Below are positions 30,953 through 40,531 of a DNA stretch of 64,000 nt, piece by piece. How positions within the stretch are numbered: position 1 is the first letter of the stretch; every line of letters begins with the position of its first letter. The notes below the pieces were generated by a model, which worked only from the letters and a program-made list of their open reading frames with translations, was not told the origin of the DNA and made no database searches. Location of the stretch: contig GG774890.1 of assembly GCA_000163695.1 (NCBI GenBank), positions 226,450 to 290,449 of the forward strand, read 5' to 3'. The translations under genes were made by a program, and so were the position numbers. Origin of the DNA: Bacteroidetes oral taxon 274 str. F0058 (GTDB taxonomy: Bacteria > Bacteroidota > Bacteroidia > Bacteroidales > Paludibacteraceae).

Positions 30953-32794
30953 ATGAATGAAAATAAGATGGAAAAACTTGACAGCGTTGTAATACGCTTT
31001 TCGGGCGACTCCGGCGATGGAATGCAGCTTACGGGCACGCTTTTCTCGAGCCTGTCGGCTATACTCGGCAACGAGATTGCTACCTTCCCCGATTATCCTG
31101 CGGAAATACGTGCTCCACAAGGTACGGTGTCGGGTGTGTCGGGATTTCAGGTGAATGTCGGTTCGGGTATCAATACCCCCGGCGACCACGCAGATGTGTT
31201 GGTGGTGATGAACCCCGCTGCCTTGCAGGTGAATAAAAACATTCTAAAACCGTTGGGTGTCGTCATATACGATGCCGATGCTTTCGGTAAAAAAGATCTC
31301 GAAAAAGCCGGATTCACTACCGACAACCCTTTTGTGGAATTGGGCTTCAAAGACACGGTACAGATTATCCCCGTACCTCTTACGTCGCTTACAGTGAAGA
31401 GTCTGGAGGGCTTCGGTATGGATATGAAATCGATGACGCGGAGCAAAAATATGTTTGCCTTGGGGCTTATCTGTTGGCTTTTCAACCGCGAGTTGGACAA
31501 AGCACAGCATTTCCTCGCAAACAAGTTTGCCAAGAAACCCGACTTGCTCAAAGCAAATGCCAAAGTCCTCGAAGACGGTTTCAACTACGGACACAACCTA
31601 CACTTGAATATTTCTACCTTTACGGTCGCTAAATCAGACCAACTCGAAAAAGGTAAATACACTATAATCTCGGGTAATAAGGCTACTGCCTTTGGACTTA
31701 TTGCCGCTGCCGAAAAGTCGGGTTTACAGCTCTTCCTCGGTAGTTATCCGATTACACCCGCTACCGACATATTGCACGAACTCGCAGCTCGTCGCGATTT
31801 GGGTGTCAAGACATTCCAAGCCGAAGACGAGATAGGCGGTATCTGTACCGCTTTGGGTGCCTCCTATGCAGGCTCTTTGGCTGCGACAAGCACATCGGGT
31901 CCCGGTCTGGCTCTGAAGTCCGAAGCTCTCGGACTGGCTGTAATTGCCGAGTTGCCGCTGGTACTCATCGATGTAATGCGAGGTGGTCCCTCCACAGGGT
32001 TACCCACCAAGACCGAGCAGACAGACCTCTTGCAGGCTCTATACGGCAGGAACGGCGAAAGCCCGCTTGTGGTAATGGCAGCATCGTCGCCCGACGACTG
32101 CTTCTACTATGCTTATATGGCGTCGAAGATAGCGTTGGAAAATCTTACGCCCGTCATCCTGCTTACCGATGCCTTTATCGGTAACGGAGCGTCGCTGTGG
32201 AAATTGCCGAAACTGTCTGATATGCCCGAAATAAAGCCGCATTATGCTCCCGAAAGTCTGAAAGATAACTTTAACGGGCTCTCTCGCGATGAGCAGACAA
32301 AAATCAGATATTGGGCAATACCGTCCACAGAGGGTTTCGAACATCGTGTAGGCGGTCTGGAACGTAATTACAATACCGGAGTTATATCTACCGAAGGTGC
32401 AAACCACGCCAAGATGGTGGCTACACGTGCCCTCAAGGTACAGAATATAGCAAAGCAGCTGCCATTGCTCGAAGTAGAGGGCGATGCCTCGGCAGATACC
32501 CTTGTAATAGGGTGGGGCAGTACTCGCGGGCATTTGCAAAGTGCTGTTGCAGAGCTTAATAAACGCGGTAAACGCACGGCTCATCTGCACTTTAATTATA
32601 TCAATCCGCTGCCAAGCAATGCAGAAGAATTGATACGGCGATATAAAAAGGTAATTGTCTGCGAACTCAATAGCGGACAGTTTGCCGGCTATCTACGCTC
32701 CAAAATACACGGGGTGGATTTCTTACAAGTAAATAAAATAGAAGGACAACCATTCTCTATCGAAGAACTGGTAGAGCATATCGAAAAACTTTAA
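30953..32794 (+). CDS. korA: 2-oxoacid:ferredoxin oxidoreductase, fused gamma-alpha subunit
   Basis: 613 residues. The N-terminal ~190 residues are the gamma domain (FSGDSGDGMQLTG), followed by the alpha domain with GSYPITPATDILHELA and TSTSGPGLALKSEALG, and a C-terminal transketolase-like domain with GWGSTRGHL. It oxidises a 2-oxoacid (2-oxoglutarate is the usual substrate for this Bacteroidetes type) to acyl-CoA with reduction of ferredoxin. The beta subunit starts 17 bases downstream. Substrate is inferred from family resemblance. Confidence 0.92.
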   Translation: MNENKMEKLDSVVIRFSGDSGDGMQLTGTLFSSLSAILGNEIATFPDYPAEIRAPQGTVSGVSGFQVNVGSGINTPGDHADVLVVMNPAALQVNKNILKPLGVVIYDADAFGKKDLEKAGFTTDNPFVELGFKDTVQIIPVPLTSLTVKSLEGFGMDMKSMTRSKNMFALGLICWLFNRELDKAQHFLANKFAKKPDLLKANAKVLEDGFNYGHNLHLNISTFTVAKSDQLEKGKYTIISGNKATAFGLIAAAEKSGLQLFLGSYPITPATDILHELAARRDLGVKTFQAEDEIGGICTALGASYAGSLAATSTSGPGLALKSEALGLAVIAELPLVLIDVMRGGPSTGLPTKTEQTDLLQALYGRNGESPLVVMAASSPDDCFYYAYMASKIALENLTPVILLTDAFIGNGASLWKLPKLSDMPEIKPHYAPESLKDNFNGLSRDEQTKIRYWAIPSTEGFEHRVGGLERNYNTGVISTEGANHAKMVATRALKVQNIAKQLPLLEVEGDASADTLVIGWGSTRGHLQSAVAELNKRGKRTAHLHFNYINPLPSNAEELIRRYKKVIVCELNSGQFAGYLRSKIHGVDFLQVNKIEGQPFSIEELVEHIEKL

Positions 32795-32811
32795 AACCCG
32801 TAGAAATTATT

Positions 32812-33810
32812 ATGTATACAAATAAAGATTATAAGAGTAACTTGACAGTCAAATGGTGTCCCGGTTGTGGCGACCACGCCGTATTGGCATCTCTTCATAA
32901 GTCGTTGGCAGATATAGGCGTAGCACCGAAAGATATAGTCGTGGTATCGGGTATCGGTTGTTCTTCGCGTTTGACATATTATATGAATACCTACGGTTTC
33001 CACTCTATTCACGGACGCGGAGCCGTTATCGCCTCAGGCGTCAAGGCTGCCAATCCGCGTTTGAGCGTTTGGCAGGCGACGGGCGACGGCGACTGCCTCG
33101 CTATCGGCGGCAACCACTTTATACACAGCGTCAGACGTAATATCGACATCAATGTATTGCTGTTCAACAACAGGATTTACGGTCTTACCAAAGGGCAATA
33201 TTCGCCGACGTCGCCTAAGGGCTTCGTCTCCAAGTCGTCGCCTTTCGGTACAGTCGAAAAGGCTTTCGAGCCTGCGGCAATCACTATGGGTGCGGGCGGA
33301 ACGTTCTTTGCACGTATGCTCGATGTCGACTTCGAGGCTGCACGTGTGGTGCTCCCCGCCGCTCATAGCCACAAAGGTGCTTCGGTAGTGGAATGTTTGG
33401 TAAACTGTGTGATATTCAATAATGGTACTCATTCTGCCATATCGTCGAAAGAGGCAAGAGCCGAACACACCATATTCCTCGAACACGGCAAACCGATGAT
33501 TTTCGGTGCCGACAAAGACAAAGGACTTGTGCTCGACGGACTTGATTTGAAAGTAGTGAAAATAGGAGAAAACGGTGTCAAAGAGAGCGATATCCTTGTA
33601 CACGACGCTAAAAATCCTGATTATACACTGCAGCTGAAACTCGCAAAGATGCGTTTCCCCGATATGCCTGTGGCAATGGGTGTCATACGCGACGTCGAGG
33701 AAGACCATTACGACGAACTGCTCGAACGCCAGATAGCCGACGTACAGGCAAAGTCGCGGATAAAATGCTTCGACGACCTTATCGGCACGCTCGAACAGTG
33801 GGATATGTAG
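32812..33810 (+). CDS. korB: 2-oxoacid:ferredoxin oxidoreductase, beta subunit
   Basis: 332 residues. Thiamine-diphosphate subunit: WCPGCGDHAVL with a CxxC, GIGCSSR, then the ThDP/Mg motif GDGDCLAIGGNHFIH...NNRIYGLTKGQYSPTS. The cysteines are consistent with a [4Fe-4S] centre in this subunit. Operon with korA; a terminator follows. Confidence 0.94.
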   Translation: MYTNKDYKSNLTVKWCPGCGDHAVLASLHKSLADIGVAPKDIVVVSGIGCSSRLTYYMNTYGFHSIHGRGAVIASGVKAANPRLSVWQATGDGDCLAIGGNHFIHSVRRNIDINVLLFNNRIYGLTKGQYSPTSPKGFVSKSSPFGTVEKAFEPAAITMGAGGTFFARMLDVDFEAARVVLPAAHSHKGASVVECLVNCVIFNNGTHSAISSKEARAEHTIFLEHGKPMIFGADKDKGLVLDGLDLKVVKIGENGVKESDILVHDAKNPDYTLQLKLAKMRFPDMPVAMGVIRDVEEDHYDELLERQIADVQAKSRIKCFDDLIGTLEQWDM

Positions 33811-33834
33811 AACAAAAAATTAAAATTATACAAA

Positions 33835-33878
33835 GGGAGAGAGTTGTCCTCGACAAAAGGGACGCTCTCTTTTTTTTA
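33835..33878 (+). terminator. Terminator of korAB
   Basis: AGAGAG (33838-33843) pairs with CTCTCT (33865-33870), extended by TCC/GGG closer to the loop, followed by eight T. Confidence 0.8.
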
Positions 33879-34167
33879 TTCATATAGTGTCTCCATTGCC
33901 TTTAAGCTATTAGCAATCCATATTCGTATGCTTAGGGTACTGTTTGTAGTGCGAGACTGTTCGCTTTTTACATAAATGGACGATAAAGCTTGTATCTGAA
34001 TAGTATATTTTTGCTTGCCTGTTTGAATTAATGAGTTTTTGAATTTGGTGAATTTGCCGCATGTGTAACAAGAATTAAATTATTGATAATTAGCTTATAA
34101 AAAATATTTTAAGAAAATTTAACTGCAAATTAACTTCTGTATTGTTGTTTGTTTGGGAAAACATACT

Positions 34168-34175
34168 TACCTTTG
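34168..34175 (+). promoter_or_regulatory. nrdD promoter, -7 box
   Basis: TACCTTTG just upstream of the riboswitch; the transcript would start about 34181-34183. A second candidate box, TATTTTTG, lies at 34006-34013. Confidence 0.6.
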
Positions 34176-34186
34176 TCGTCGCAAAA

Positions 34187-34395
34187 GGTTTTACTTTTTA
34201 GTCGATTTCGGTCGGGCTAAAAAGCGATAGGGAAAACCGTGAAATTCGGTTACAGTACCCGCTGCTGTGAGTTCTTGCCCGTTTGTTGTTAGAAGCATTC
34301 GTATAGGGCAGTCTCCGAGCCAACGAAGCCACTGTTCGATGAATGGGAAGGCGACTCGGGGTAGAGAGGACAAGTCAGAAGACCTGCCTTTTGTG
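34187..34395 (+). promoter_or_regulatory. Cobalamin (B12) riboswitch upstream of nrdDG
   Basis: The order of conserved elements matches the cobalamin class: AAAGGTTTT at the 5' end, ATAGGGAA then GTGAAATTCGG, the ACAGTACCCGCTGCTGTGA core, AGCCAACGAAGCCACTGTTC, GGGAAGGCGACTC, and the B12-box AGTCAGAAGACCTGCC near 34373-34388. About 200 bases follow before nrdD, in which GTAAGCCGACAGTCGGCAAC and nearby GC-rich pairs (about 34465-34520) could form the expression platform. B12 binding normally lowers expression. No coding frame of interest crosses it. Confidence 0.9.
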
Positions 34396-34591
34396 AGTAT
34401 AGTTTTTTTGAATCTTTCGGGAATAAAAGAGTAAGAGACAAAGACATTGCGGATAGAATAAATATGTGTCGTAAGCCGACAGTCGGCAACCGCACGTTTT
34501 ATCACCGACAGTATGCCGTCCTCGAACCTCTGACGAAATATTCATACAGTATTAATTGTTTGTATATAAAACCAATAAAATAAACAACACA

Positions 34592-36685
34592 ATGGGTAAT
34601 AAAGAAATTTATATCGTTAAACGCGACGGCAAATCGGTGCCTTTTTCTCTGGACAAAATAAAATCGGCTATTGCCAAGGCATTCCTTTCGGTCGATACCT
34701 TCGCCACCGACGACGATTTTGTGGCAATCTTATCACGTATACACGTTGCCAATGGTATGAGTGTGGAAGAGATTCAGAACCAAGTAGAAACAGCTCTTAT
34801 GGCAGAGAAATATTTTGCTGTGGCAAAATCGTATATGCTTTACCGTCAGAAGCATACCGAGACTCGCGAGACCCGCGACAAACTCAACTTTCTCATCAGC
34901 TACTGCGATGCCTCGAATGCCGCCACAGGCAGCAAATTCGATGCCAATGCCAACGTGGAGAAGAAAAACATTGCCACGCTGATAGGCGAGCTTCCCAAGA
35001 AAAACTTCATCAACCTGAACCGTAAGATGATAACCGACCGAATGAAAGAACTTTACGGTAAGGAGACTGCCGACAAATATATAGGTATGCTCAACGAGCA
35101 TTTCATCTACAAAAACGACGAGACAAGCCTTGCCAACTATTGTGCAAGTATCACGATGTATCCGTGGCTGCTCCACGGCACCACCACAATCGGCGGCAAC
35201 TCGACACCTCCTACCAATCTGAAATCGTTTGCAGGCGGCTTTGTCAATATGGTATTCATCGTATCGAGTATGCTTAGCGGAGCGTGTGCCACTCCCGAAT
35301 TTTTGATGTATATGGACTACTTCATACGTATGGAGTATGGCGATGATTATTACAGAGATATAGACAGAATCGTTGACTTGTCAAAACGTCAGCGGACACT
35401 CGATAAGGTTATATGCGACTTTTTCGAACAGGTGGTTTACTCCATCAATCAACCGACGGGAGCCAGAAACTTTCAGGCAGTATTCTGGAACATAGCTTAT
35501 TACGACCGTCCTTATTTCGAAAACCTTTTCGGCGAGTTTGTGTTCCCCGACGGTACTCGTCCTATCTGGGAATCGCTTAGCTGGCTGCAAAAACGTTTTA
35601 TGAAGTGGTTCAACAAAGAACGCACCAAGACCGTACTCACATTCCCTGTAGAGACGATGGCTCTGCTCTCGGCAGACGGCGATGTTATCGACAAAGAATA
35701 TGCCGACTTCACAGCCGAGATGTATGCCGAAGGACACTCGTTTTTCACCTATATGAGCGACAATGCCGATTCGCTGTCGAGTTGCTGCCGACTCCGCAAC
35801 GAGATAACCGACAACGGATTCAGCTATACGCTTGGTGCGGGCGGAGTATCGACCGGTTCCAAGAGTGTGCTGACAATCAATATCAACCGCTGTGTGCAGT
35901 ATGCCGTCCGCAACGGCAGGTCGCATACCGACTTCCTCGAAGAGGTCATCGACCTCGTACATAAGGCTCAGACTGCATACAACGAGAATCTGAAAATATT
36001 GCAGGCAAAGGGTATGTTGCCGCTTTTCGATGCAGGCTACATAGATATTAAGCGTCAGTACCTTACCGTCGGGGTTAATGGTCTGGTAGAGGCGGCAGAG
36101 TTTATGGGCATATCTATCGACGACAATCCTCAGTATGCGGCTTTCGTACAGGAGATACTGGGACTTGTAGAAAAATACAACAAAAAATATCGCTCCAAAG
36201 AGTTGATGTTCAATTGCGAGATGATACCTGCCGAGAACGTAGGCGTAAAACACGCAAAATGGGACAAAGAAGACGGTTATATCGTCAGACGCGACTGCTA
36301 CAACAGCTATTTCTACATAGTGGAAGACGATACGCTCAATGTAATAGACAAGTTCAAGCTGCACGGCGAAAAATACATACGTAACCTTACGGGCGGCTCT
36401 GCTTTGCACGCCAACCTGGCAGAACATCTGTCGCAGGCACAGTATCGCCACCTGCTGCGTGTAGCTGCACGTGAGGGCTGCAACTATTTTACGTTCAATA
36501 TCCCCAATACCGTCTGCAACGACTGTGGCACAATCGATAAGCGATATCTGAAGAAATGCCCCAAGTGCAACTCCGAAAACGTCGATTATCTGACGCGAAT
36601 CATCGGTTATATGAAGCGGGTGAGCAACTTCTCTGCACCGCGTCAGGTCGAGGCAGGCATACGATATTACTACGCCGAAAAATGA
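34592..36685 (+). CDS. nrdD: Anaerobic ribonucleoside-triphosphate reductase (class III)
   Basis: 697 residues from ATG 34592; the frame is open to a TTG at 34556, but family similarity (IYIVKRDGKSVPFSLDKI) begins right after the ATG. It reduces ribonucleoside triphosphates with a glycyl radical, strictly without oxygen. N-terminal ATP-cone (~5-95), catalytic barrel, C-terminal zinc site (Cys642, Cys645, Cys656, Cys659 in CNDCG and CPKCN), and the glycyl-radical motif RIIGYM with Gly672. Intact. Controlled by the cobalamin riboswitch upstream, and followed by nrdG. Confidence 0.96.
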   Translation: MGNKEIYIVKRDGKSVPFSLDKIKSAIAKAFLSVDTFATDDDFVAILSRIHVANGMSVEEIQNQVETALMAEKYFAVAKSYMLYRQKHTETRETRDKLNFLISYCDASNAATGSKFDANANVEKKNIATLIGELPKKNFINLNRKMITDRMKELYGKETADKYIGMLNEHFIYKNDETSLANYCASITMYPWLLHGTTTIGGNSTPPTNLKSFAGGFVNMVFIVSSMLSGACATPEFLMYMDYFIRMEYGDDYYRDIDRIVDLSKRQRTLDKVICDFFEQVVYSINQPTGARNFQAVFWNIAYYDRPYFENLFGEFVFPDGTRPIWESLSWLQKRFMKWFNKERTKTVLTFPVETMALLSADGDVIDKEYADFTAEMYAEGHSFFTYMSDNADSLSSCCRLRNEITDNGFSYTLGAGGVSTGSKSVLTININRCVQYAVRNGRSHTDFLEEVIDLVHKAQTAYNENLKILQAKGMLPLFDAGYIDIKRQYLTVGVNGLVEAAEFMGISIDDNPQYAAFVQEILGLVEKYNKKYRSKELMFNCEMIPAENVGVKHAKWDKEDGYIVRRDCYNSYFYIVEDDTLNVIDKFKLHGEKYIRNLTGGSALHANLAEHLSQAQYRHLLRVAAREGCNYFTFNIPNTVCNDCGTIDKRYLKKCPKCNSENVDYLTRIIGYMKRVSNFSAPRQVEAGIRYYYAEK

Positions 36686-36727
36686 TAATCTTTTTTGAGT
36701 AAAGCAATCGATTGCCGTATTGGGAAT

Positions 36728-37195
36728 ATGCTGAAATTCACCGACTACGATATAGTCTTCCGCGAGATACCCGACGAGGTAACTCTTGCCATCAATCTAT
36801 CGAACTGCCCGCACCGTTGCCCCGGCTGCCACAGCAGGCAGTTGCAGCAAGATATTGGTGCGGAGCTTAGCGGCGATGTGTTGCTGTCGCTGATAAATCG
36901 CTACAAAGACGATATAACCTGTGTCTGCTTTATGGGCGGCGACGCGTCTCCCGACGACGTTTGCCGCCTGGCAGCTGTGGTCAAACGCGATTGTGGGCTG
37001 AAGACCGGTTGGTATTCGGGCAATAGCCATCTGTACGACGATAAATGCAAAGCCGTCTTCGACTTCATAAAACTCGGCGACTATAGGCAAGCCCTCGGAG
37101 GACTCGATAAGCCGACTACCAATCAGCGACTCTATCTTATCGAAGCGGAGACTCTACACGATATAACTTATAGGTTTCTCAGAAGAGCAATATGA
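36728..37195 (+). CDS. nrdG: Anaerobic ribonucleotide reductase activating protein
   Basis: 155 residues from ATG 36728. Radical-SAM enzyme that installs the glycyl radical in NrdD. The cluster motif CxxxCxxC is Cys27, Cys31, Cys34 in NCPHRCPGCHS, followed by MGGDASPDD. A TTG at 36695 in the same frame would add 11 residues; the inner ATG fits the family N-terminus (MLKFTDYDIVFREIPDE) better. Same transcript as nrdD. Confidence 0.93.
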   Translation: MLKFTDYDIVFREIPDEVTLAINLSNCPHRCPGCHSRQLQQDIGAELSGDVLLSLINRYKDDITCVCFMGGDASPDDVCRLAAVVKRDCGLKTGWYSGNSHLYDDKCKAVFDFIKLGDYRQALGGLDKPTTNQRLYLIEAETLHDITYRFLRRAI

Positions 37196-37270
37196 TAAAT
37201 CAGTCTCGGTGTAGCGACACAGGATTACAAAAGTTTTTGACTGCCAACAAATATTTGCCGTAAGATATGG

Positions 37271-37302
37271 TTTTGTGATGTGATTTTTAATTATTATCTT
37301 TG
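37271..37302 (+). promoter_or_regulatory. serC promoter
   Basis: TTTTG (37271-37275), 19-base gap, TATCTTTG (37295-37302), 51 bases before the ATG. Confidence 0.7.
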
Positions 37303-37353
37303 AAAAATTTTACTGTCACAGATAATTGATTAACTATTAAATATTTATACAAA

Positions 37354-38439
37354 ATGAAGGTATTTCATAATTTTAATGCTGGACCTTGTGTCCTCCCCAA
37401 GCCTGCGGTAGAATCGACTATTGAGGCTATTCGTAATTTTGATGGCACCGGTATCGGATTGCTCGAAATCTCTCACCGTACTCCGGGTTGGGAACGCGTG
37501 ATGAAAGAGACTGCCGACCTGTGGAGAGAACTTCTCAACATTCCGGACAACTATCAAGTGCTCTTCCTTGGCGGTGGTGCAAGCACTCAATTTTTCACCG
37601 TTCCTGCCAACTTGTTGAACAAAAAAGCTGCTTATCTGCAGACAGGTGTTTGGGCAAAAAAGGCGGTAAAAGAGGCTAAATTTTATGGCGAAGTAGAAGT
37701 AGTAGCTTCTTCGGAAGACAAAAACTACACTTATATCCCCAAAGGATACACCATACCCAAAGATGCCGATTATTTCCACATTACTACCAACAACACTATC
37801 TATGGTACGGAAATACACGAAGATATGGACTGCCCCGTTACTTTGGTAGCCGATATGTCGTCCGACATTATGAGCCGTCCGGTTGATGTGAAAAAATACG
37901 GATTAATCTACGGTGGTGCTCAGAAAAACGTAGGTCCCGCAGGTGTTACCTTCGTAATCGTTCGCGAAGATATACTCGGTAAGGTAGACCGCAAGTTGCA
38001 GACGATGGTAGATTATCGCACTCATATCGGCGACGAAGAGAAGAACCGCTCTATGTTTAATACTCCTCCCGTGCTGCCTATCTTCGTTATGCACGAAACA
38101 CTCAAATGGGTGAAGTCGCTCGGTGGCGTGGCTGCTATGCACAAAATTAACAAAGAAAAAGCCGCTCTGCTCTACAACGAAATAGACCGCAACAAAATGT
38201 TTGTAGGCACAGCCGCCAAAGAAGACCGTTCGTTGATGAACGTTTGCTTCGTGATGGCAGACCAGTACAAAGACAAAGAAGCCGACTTTATGGCATTTGC
38301 AAAAGAATGCGGAATGGTAGGTATCAAAGGACACCGCTCGGTAGGAGGCTTCCGTGCTTCGTTGTACAACGCTTGTCCGGTAGAAAGTGTCAAGGCTCTG
38401 GTAGAATGTATGCAGGAGTTCGAAAAAAAGAACGCTTAA
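37354..38439 (+). CDS. serC: Phosphoserine aminotransferase
   Basis: 361 residues. PLP enzyme making 3-phosphoserine from 3-phosphohydroxypyruvate and glutamate. N-terminal [22 protein letters not shown], the PLP lysine in [12 protein letters not shown], and the C-terminal [14 protein letters not shown] are diagnostic. Own promoter, own terminator. serA, its usual partner in Bacteroidales, is not adjacent. Confidence 0.97.
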   Translation: MKVFHNFNAGPCVLPKPAVESTIEAIRNFDGTGIGLLEISHRTPGWERVMKETADLWRELLNIPDNYQVLFLGGGASTQFFTVPANLLNKKAAYLQTGVWAKKAVKEAKFYGEVEVVASSEDKNYTYIPKGYTIPKDADYFHITTNNTIYGTEIHEDMDCPVTLVADMSSDIMSRPVDVKKYGLIYGGAQKNVGPAGVTFVIVREDILGKVDRKLQTMVDYRTHIGDEEKNRSMFNTPPVLPIFVMHETLKWVKSLGGVAAMHKINKEKAALLYNEIDRNKMFVGTAAKEDRSLMNVCFVMADQYKDKEADFMAFAKECGMVGIKGHRSVGGFRASLYNACPVESVKALVECMQEFEKKNA

Positions 38440-38450
38440 TGTGAACTGAA

Positions 38451-38495
38451 TAAAGGTATTGTCGAGACTCGTTTGTCGTGGCAATACCTTTTTTA
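38451..38495 (+). terminator. Terminator of serC
   Basis: AAAGGTATTG (38452-38461) pairs with CAATACCTTT (38482-38491), followed by T residues. It overlaps the upstream extension of the ABC-ATPase frame, which argues against that extension being translated. Confidence 0.8.
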
Positions 38496-38554
38496 CCTTA
38501 TTAGAGAATAGAACTTTATTGTACCTTACGGTAAGTAATAACACAGTTTGTACA

Positions 38555-39250
38555 GTGTCTCTGAAAGTAGAAAATATTTATAAGACATACGATAAAAAAA
38601 GCGTATTAAACGGAGTGTCGTTGTATGCCGACGACAACCGCATAGTAGGTCTGCTCGGACCGAACGGAGCAGGCAAATCGACCCTGATGAAAATCATCAC
38701 GGGATACGTCACTCCCGATAGCGGACAGGTAGAGGTGTGTGGCGAGAAGATAGCTTCCAATGCGATCGATTACAAGAAAAATATCGGATACCTGCCCGAA
38801 CACAATCCGTTGTATCTGGATATGTATGTGAAAGAGTATCTTACACATATAGCCGAACTTTATGGAATAAAAGACACCCAACGGGCTGTTGCCGAAGTAG
38901 TCGAAAAGACAGGGCTTACTCCCGAAAAGCACAAGATAATCCGTCAGCTGTCGAAGGGTTATCGCCAGCGTGTAGGGTTGGCACAGGCTATTATTCACAA
39001 CCCCAAAGTACTTATCCTCGACGAGCCTACAACGGGGCTCGACCCGAACCAGATTATCGAGATACGGCAACTGATAGCCGACTTCGGCAAACGACATACA
39101 GTGCTGTTTTCGACACATATATTGCAAGAGGTCGAAGCAATCTGCCAAAAAGCCGTACTGATAGACAAAGGAAATATCATCTTAGAGCTTAACGAGGACG
39201 AAATATCGATAGAACGCCTCGAAAGAGAGTTCTTATCCATTAAAAATTAG
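38555..39250 (+). CDS. ABC transporter ATP-binding protein, GldA-like
   Basis: 231 residues from GTG 38555 (VSLKVENIYKTYDKKSVLNG). The frame is open to 38459, but that part overlaps the serC terminator. Walker A GLLGPNGAGKST, signature LSKGYRQRVGLAQA, Walker B KVLILDEPTTGLDP and the H-loop FSTHIL are intact. It resembles GldA, the ATPase of the Gld ABC transporter, but lacks the ~70-residue C-terminal extension of longer GldA proteins. No permease gene is adjacent; gldG lies 14.5 kb away in this window. Confidence 0.8.
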   Translation: MSLKVENIYKTYDKKSVLNGVSLYADDNRIVGLLGPNGAGKSTLMKIITGYVTPDSGQVEVCGEKIASNAIDYKKNIGYLPEHNPLYLDMYVKEYLTHIAELYGIKDTQRAVAEVVEKTGLTPEKHKIIRQLSKGYRQRVGLAQAIIHNPKVLILDEPTTGLDPNQIIEIRQLIADFGKRHTVLFSTHILQEVEAICQKAVLIDKGNIILELNEDEISIERLEREFLSIKN

Positions 39251-39280
39251 AGTATTATAATACAAAAAAAACATAACATT

Positions 39281-40030
39281 ATGCATAAAATTTTGTTTAT
39301 CGTTGCCGCAATAGCCGTATTGTATGGCTGCGATACTCGGAAACAGCCGCAAGTAGTCGATACAGATCTGATAGCTGTCGTACATACCGCCCGCTGCGAC
39401 ACTAACGAGATGAGTCGGTGGATAGCGCCGTATAAAACCACACTCGACCGTGTAATGGATGTTCCTATCGGTTATGCACCGCAGACGCTGCAAATAGGTC
39501 TGCCCGAGTCGCCGCTCGGAGCAATGGTAACCACTGCAATGGGCTACTATGCCACAACGCACAAACAGCATTACGACTGTATCGTAACGAATATAGGAGG
39601 CATACGCGACTCATTGGCACAAGGCGAAATAACCGTCGGTAGTATATTCCGTATCTCTCCGTTCAACAATAGACTTGTAGTGCTGACCATATCGGGTAGC
39701 GAGCTGCGTGAACTTTGTCGAATAATTGCCGCTCAGGGAGGGCAGGTTACCTCAGGCATAGCTATGACTATCGCCAATGGCTCAGCCGAAAACGTCAAAA
39801 TAAATAAACTGCCGATAGATACTCTACGTAACTACAAGATACTTACGAACGATTACCTCTCGTTTGGCAACGATTATCTGTATCCGTTGGCGAAATATAC
39901 GTCGATATATGCTTTCGAGGCGACGCTACGCGAGGTGATAGTCGACTATATCAGATATAAAACCCGAAAAGGAGACCGTATTACCGCCAAACCCGCAGGC
40001 GAAGTGGTCGTCGCATACAGAGACAAGTGA
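39281..40030 (+). CDS. 5'-nucleotidase C-terminal-domain lipoprotein
   Basis: 249 residues. Lipoprotein signal with lipobox VLYGC (Cys17). The body is a 5'-nucleotidase C-terminal (substrate-binding) domain: ESPLGAMVTTAMGYY, VTNIGGIRDSLAQGEITVGSIFRISPFNN, GSELRELC and TNDYLSFGNDYL. The metallophosphoesterase domain that carries out catalysis is absent; in Bacteroides it is often a separate gene next door, and here none follows, the next sequence being the AT-rich island that starts 13 bases on. Probably envelope nucleotide salvage if a partner exists. Confidence 0.8.
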   Translation: MHKILFIVAAIAVLYGCDTRKQPQVVDTDLIAVVHTARCDTNEMSRWIAPYKTTLDRVMDVPIGYAPQTLQIGLPESPLGAMVTTAMGYYATTHKQHYDCIVTNIGGIRDSLAQGEITVGSIFRISPFNNRLVVLTISGSELRELCRIIAAQGGQVTSGIAMTIANGSAENVKINKLPIDTLRNYKILTNDYLSFGNDYLYPLAKYTSIYAFEATLREVIVDYIRYKTRKGDRITAKPAGEVVVAYRDK

Positions 40031-40042
40031 ATATCATAAATC

Positions 40043-40531
40043 TTATTTAGCGTTTAAGTCAAGTATTATTAGTTGCTTCCCATATTGATTTTTTGCTCCT
40101 TCTCGTATTTTTTTTGTATACGGGATACGTGTTTTCTTCAAATATGTTCCTAATTCCGTAGGTCGTTCTTTGAGTAGATAATATTCTATTAGAAAAATAA
40201 CTAAAAAGTTTTTATAGTAAGGAAGTTCTTTGATTGTTTCTGCTTTTTCATCTATATCTAATTCTTCTCCTTCCGGATATTCTTCCTATTCTTAAAAATT
40301 ATATTGCAATATCTTCCCCACAAAAGAAACTATCTTTTCAATATTCGAGCTAAGTACAGAATCAAAATTCTCCATCGTTATCTGAGCTGCCTTTAACTGC
40401 TCCTAATCATAATTCAGTAAGGTAAAGGGAACTATATCATTGATTTCAATGCAATTTATTTCTTGCATACTTCGTAGAAGTTTTACGATAATAGGTATTG
40501 AGCTGCCGAAAATCTGATTTTAAGAGTATTT
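40043..40531 (-). pseudogene. Gene interrupted by in-frame stops, unknown family
   Basis: On the minus strand one frame can be read for about 160 codons to a TAA at 40043-40045, broken only by TAG (40403-40405), TAA (40292-40294) and TAG (40286-40288), with a further TAA at 40520-40522. The conceptual protein looks natural: acidic EEYPEGEELDIDEKAETIKE, hydrophobic YKNFLVIFLIEYYLL, basic end. It is in the same frame as the intact gene just upstream (stop 40532-40534), so it may be that gene's former 3' part or a separate gene. No frameshifts are needed. Every stop is one C-to-T change from a Gln codon. Confidence 0.6.

Noticed and set aside
34191..34505. Minus-strand frames of 104 and 68 codons
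   Set aside because: They lie across the cobalamin riboswitch, whose conserved blocks explain the sequence.
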